Shown: positions 6,875 through 7,376 of the stretch, piece after piece
Layout of the letters: each line of letters begins with the position of its first letter
Position numbering within the stretch: the stretch's first letter is position 1
NCBI GenBank assembly: GCA_018897475.1
Contig: JAHIKS010000086.1
Span: forward strand, 1-7,376
Source of the DNA: Candidatus Altarchaeota archaeon
GTDB taxonomy: Archaea > Altiarchaeota > Altiarchaeia > IMC4 > QMZM01
Direction: 5' to 3'
DNA length: 7,376 nucleotides
Position numbers and translations under genes: made by a program
The notes under the pieces: model-generated
What the model was told of the DNA's origin: nothing
The model's input: only the letters and a program-made list of their open reading frames with translations
Databases searched by the model: none

Positions 6875-6988
6875 CTGGTAAATTTTTCTTTCTTTTGGGG
6901 ATGAAACCACTTTTCTTTCTTTTCTAAAGAAAGAAAAGGGGTTCTGAGTGAGATGCCGGCAAAGTACGTGGGGAGGTTCTTTGGTTGA
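6875..6988 (+). pseudogene. Degenerate, in-frame copy of the helicase C-terminal tail
   Basis: Bases 6941-6988 align without gaps to 6824-6871, the last 15 codons and stop of the helicase, with 31 of 48 bases the same by my count. Translated in the helicase frame, VTTEIPTKYLRRFFQ-stop becomes VLSEMPAKYVGRFFG-stop: eight of 15 residues are identical and most others are conservative. The displacement is exactly 117 nt, 39 codons. Weaker similarity continues upstream: L, W, N, F and K positions line up from about 6875 if one codon, the TGA at 6902, is treated as an insertion. The tract is cut off from the helicase by TGA 6869 and TAG 6872. It has no start of its own, so I read it as a relic of a 3' duplication. 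The upstream half is low-complexity and could be chance. Confidence 0.5.
6883..6941. terminator. T-rich tract plus purine/pyrimidine hairpin, possible bidirectional terminator
   Basis: A T-rich run (6883-6896) starts 12 nt after the helicase stop. TTTTCTTTCTTTT (6884-6896) recurs exactly at 6911-6923. The second copy forms the 5' side of an inverted repeat: 6910-6922 pairs perfectly with 6926-6938 (13 bp) around loop TCT (6923-6925). After one mismatch, 6907-6908 pairs with 6940-6941. Because one arm is all pyrimidine and the other all purine, each DNA strand presents a T-rich run, which would suit termination of both the helicase and the convergent gene at 7065-7322. Terminator function is inferred; the inverted repeat is seen directly. 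Confidence 0.5.
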
Positions 6989-7077
6989 GAATTCACCGGG
7001 GATGGGATTGAGAATTTACCAGAATTAGGACCGGGGATTTATCAGGAATGGGACCGGGAATTTATCAGAAATAACCC
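6989..7077. repeat. Imperfect 23-bp tandem repeat, about 3.9 units
   Basis: Units start at 6989, 7012, 7035 and 7058 with exact 23-bp spacing; the fourth is cut at about 20 bp. An approximate consensus is GRATTTAYCRG followed by RAATGGGACCGG. Units 3 and 4 are most alike (ATTTATCAG shared) and unit 1 is most diverged. There are no unique spacers, so this is not a CRISPR array. The array begins immediately after the relic stop at 6988, and its fourth unit covers the stop codon (7065-7067) and last codons of the small minus-strand gene. Confidence 0.65.
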
Positions 7078-7322
7078 TTTGAGTCTCCCGAGACCTCCAT
7101 CCTTCTGACGGATATCAGGTCGGTCAGCCTCTTCATCAGGGTCTTGGGGTCTGATTCGCCGGAGCTGATGTGCTTCAGGATTGAATCGAATACCTCAAGG
7201 AGCTCCTCGTCCTCTGTGTACCTGTCCCGGTATATCGTGCATACCTCCTCCAAACGCCCGTGTTTCTCCCTTTCCAGGAGATTGAGCACGTCCTTGAGGA
7301 CGTAGTGACTCGCTAAAACCAT
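7065..7322 (-). CDS. Small helical protein of unknown function
   Basis: I do not recognise this 85-residue protein. It is charged, with no signal peptide or membrane segment, and looks helical: about 5-30 (SHYVLKDVLNLLEREKHGRL and onward), 37-52 (EDEELLEVFDSILKHI) and 59-73 (PKTLMKRLTDLISVR), ending in a polar tail. It has one cysteine (C28) and no catalytic or metal motif that I can see. Reality as a gene is supported by a strong ribosome-binding site, AGGTGGTGG, just before ATG 7322 and by coherent amphipathic helices. It converges on the helicase gene across the repeat-rich interval, and its last codons lie within the 23-bp tandem array. A DNA-binding or protein-interaction role would be a guess. 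Confidence 0.65.
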   Translation of the reverse strand: MVLASHYVLKDVLNLLEREKHGRLEEVCTIYRDRYTEDEELLEVFDSILKHISSGESDPKTLMKRLTDLISVRRMEVSGDSKGYF

Positions 7323-7332
7323 TCCACCACCT
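7323..7332 (-). promoter_or_regulatory. Strong ribosome-binding site of the small gene
   Basis: On the minus strand AGGTGGTGGA directly precedes ATG 7322. It contains AGGTGG, close to the archaeal GGAGGTGA core, although the spacing to the ATG is short for the second GGTGG and better for the first. It fixes the start and is the clearest Shine-Dalgarno for a first gene in the window. Confidence 0.55.
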
Positions 7333-7352
7333 ATTTATCATGATTTATCATG
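7333..7352. repeat. Perfect 10-bp tandem repeat upstream of the small gene
   Basis: ATTTATCATG occurs twice back to back (7333-7342 and 7343-7352). Each junction contains the palindromic ATCATGA core, and the repeat sits immediately upstream of the ribosome-binding site of the minus-strand gene. Such an iteron-like pair in a promoter or leader could be an operator. On the minus strand, ATGATAAAT is also AT-rich enough to act as part of a TATA element. Function is inferred from position only. Confidence 0.5.
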
Positions 7353-7376
7353 ACATAGTGCTTCCAATAAGTTTTA

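Noticed and set aside
6065..6910. Minus-strand reading frame of 281 codons opposite the helicase
   Set aside because: It is antisense to conserved helicase motifs IV-VI, and its composition (many Pro, His, Arg, Gln) is typical of a shadow frame.
6941..6988. The second helicase tail as a functional small gene or a readthrough extension
   Set aside because: TGA and TAG occur back to back at 6869-6874 and another TGA at 6902, with no start codon or ribosome-binding site ahead of the open part; translation is unlikely.
6790..6996. Minus-strand 68-codon frame with an internal repeated block (NLPTYFAGIS and NLLKYLVGIS)
   Set aside because: The repeat is simply the complement of the duplicated helicase tail; there is no good ribosome-binding site and no independent support.
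6989..7077. Possible CRISPR array
   Set aside because: Units are contiguous with no spacers, are imperfect and only 23 bp long, and no cas gene is present.

Overview
The window looks like a compact archaeal chromosome segment. The evidence is an aspartate carbamoyltransferase split into PyrB and a zinc-binding PyrI, an XPD-type iron-sulfur helicase, AT-rich TATA-like boxes close to start codons, several apparently leaderless genes, and an AbrB/RelE-type toxin-antitoxin pair. Base composition is moderate and coding density is high. I cannot name the lineage from sequence alone.

Layout, left to right. A six-helix membrane protein with a probable PH-like cytoplasmic domain (minus, 9-962) is divergent from pyrB-pyrI (plus, 1008-2382), which encodes aspartate transcarbamoylase, the committed step of pyrimidine synthesis. 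Converging on pyrI, with 5 nt between stop codons, is argH (minus, 2388-3851), argininosuccinate lyase. A 40-nt divergent promoter region separates argH from a small VIT1/CCC1-like membrane protein (plus, 3892-4377). Next comes a SpoVT/AbrB-type antitoxin overlapping a RelE/ParE-type toxin (4454-4965), then an XPD/DinG-family helicase with all four Fe-S cysteines (5024-6871). A small, unrecognised helical protein lies on the minus strand at the right end (7065-7322).

PyrBI and ArgH sit at related points of metabolism: carbamoyl phosphate feeds both pyrimidine and arginine synthesis, and aspartate donates nitrogen to both. They are on opposite strands, so they are neighbours and not an operon. 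The toxin-antitoxin pair between the VIT-like gene and the helicase looks like an accessory insertion in an otherwise housekeeping stretch.

The most unusual part is the 193-nt interval after the helicase (6872-7064). It holds: (i) an in-frame, degenerate second copy of the helicase C-terminal tail (6941-6988, possibly reaching back to about 6875); (ii) a purine/pyrimidine hairpin with a 13-bp stem and 3-nt loop, plus a direct repeat of one arm; and (iii) an imperfect 23-bp tandem array (6989-7077) that runs into the 3' end of the small minus-strand gene. An ATTTATCA core shared by that array and a perfect 10-bp tandem repeat brackets the same small gene. I see no complete new system; this interval is the best candidate for undescribed structure. 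There are no RNA genes, CRISPR arrays or intact insertion sequences that I can support, and no gene-free stretch longer than 300 bases.
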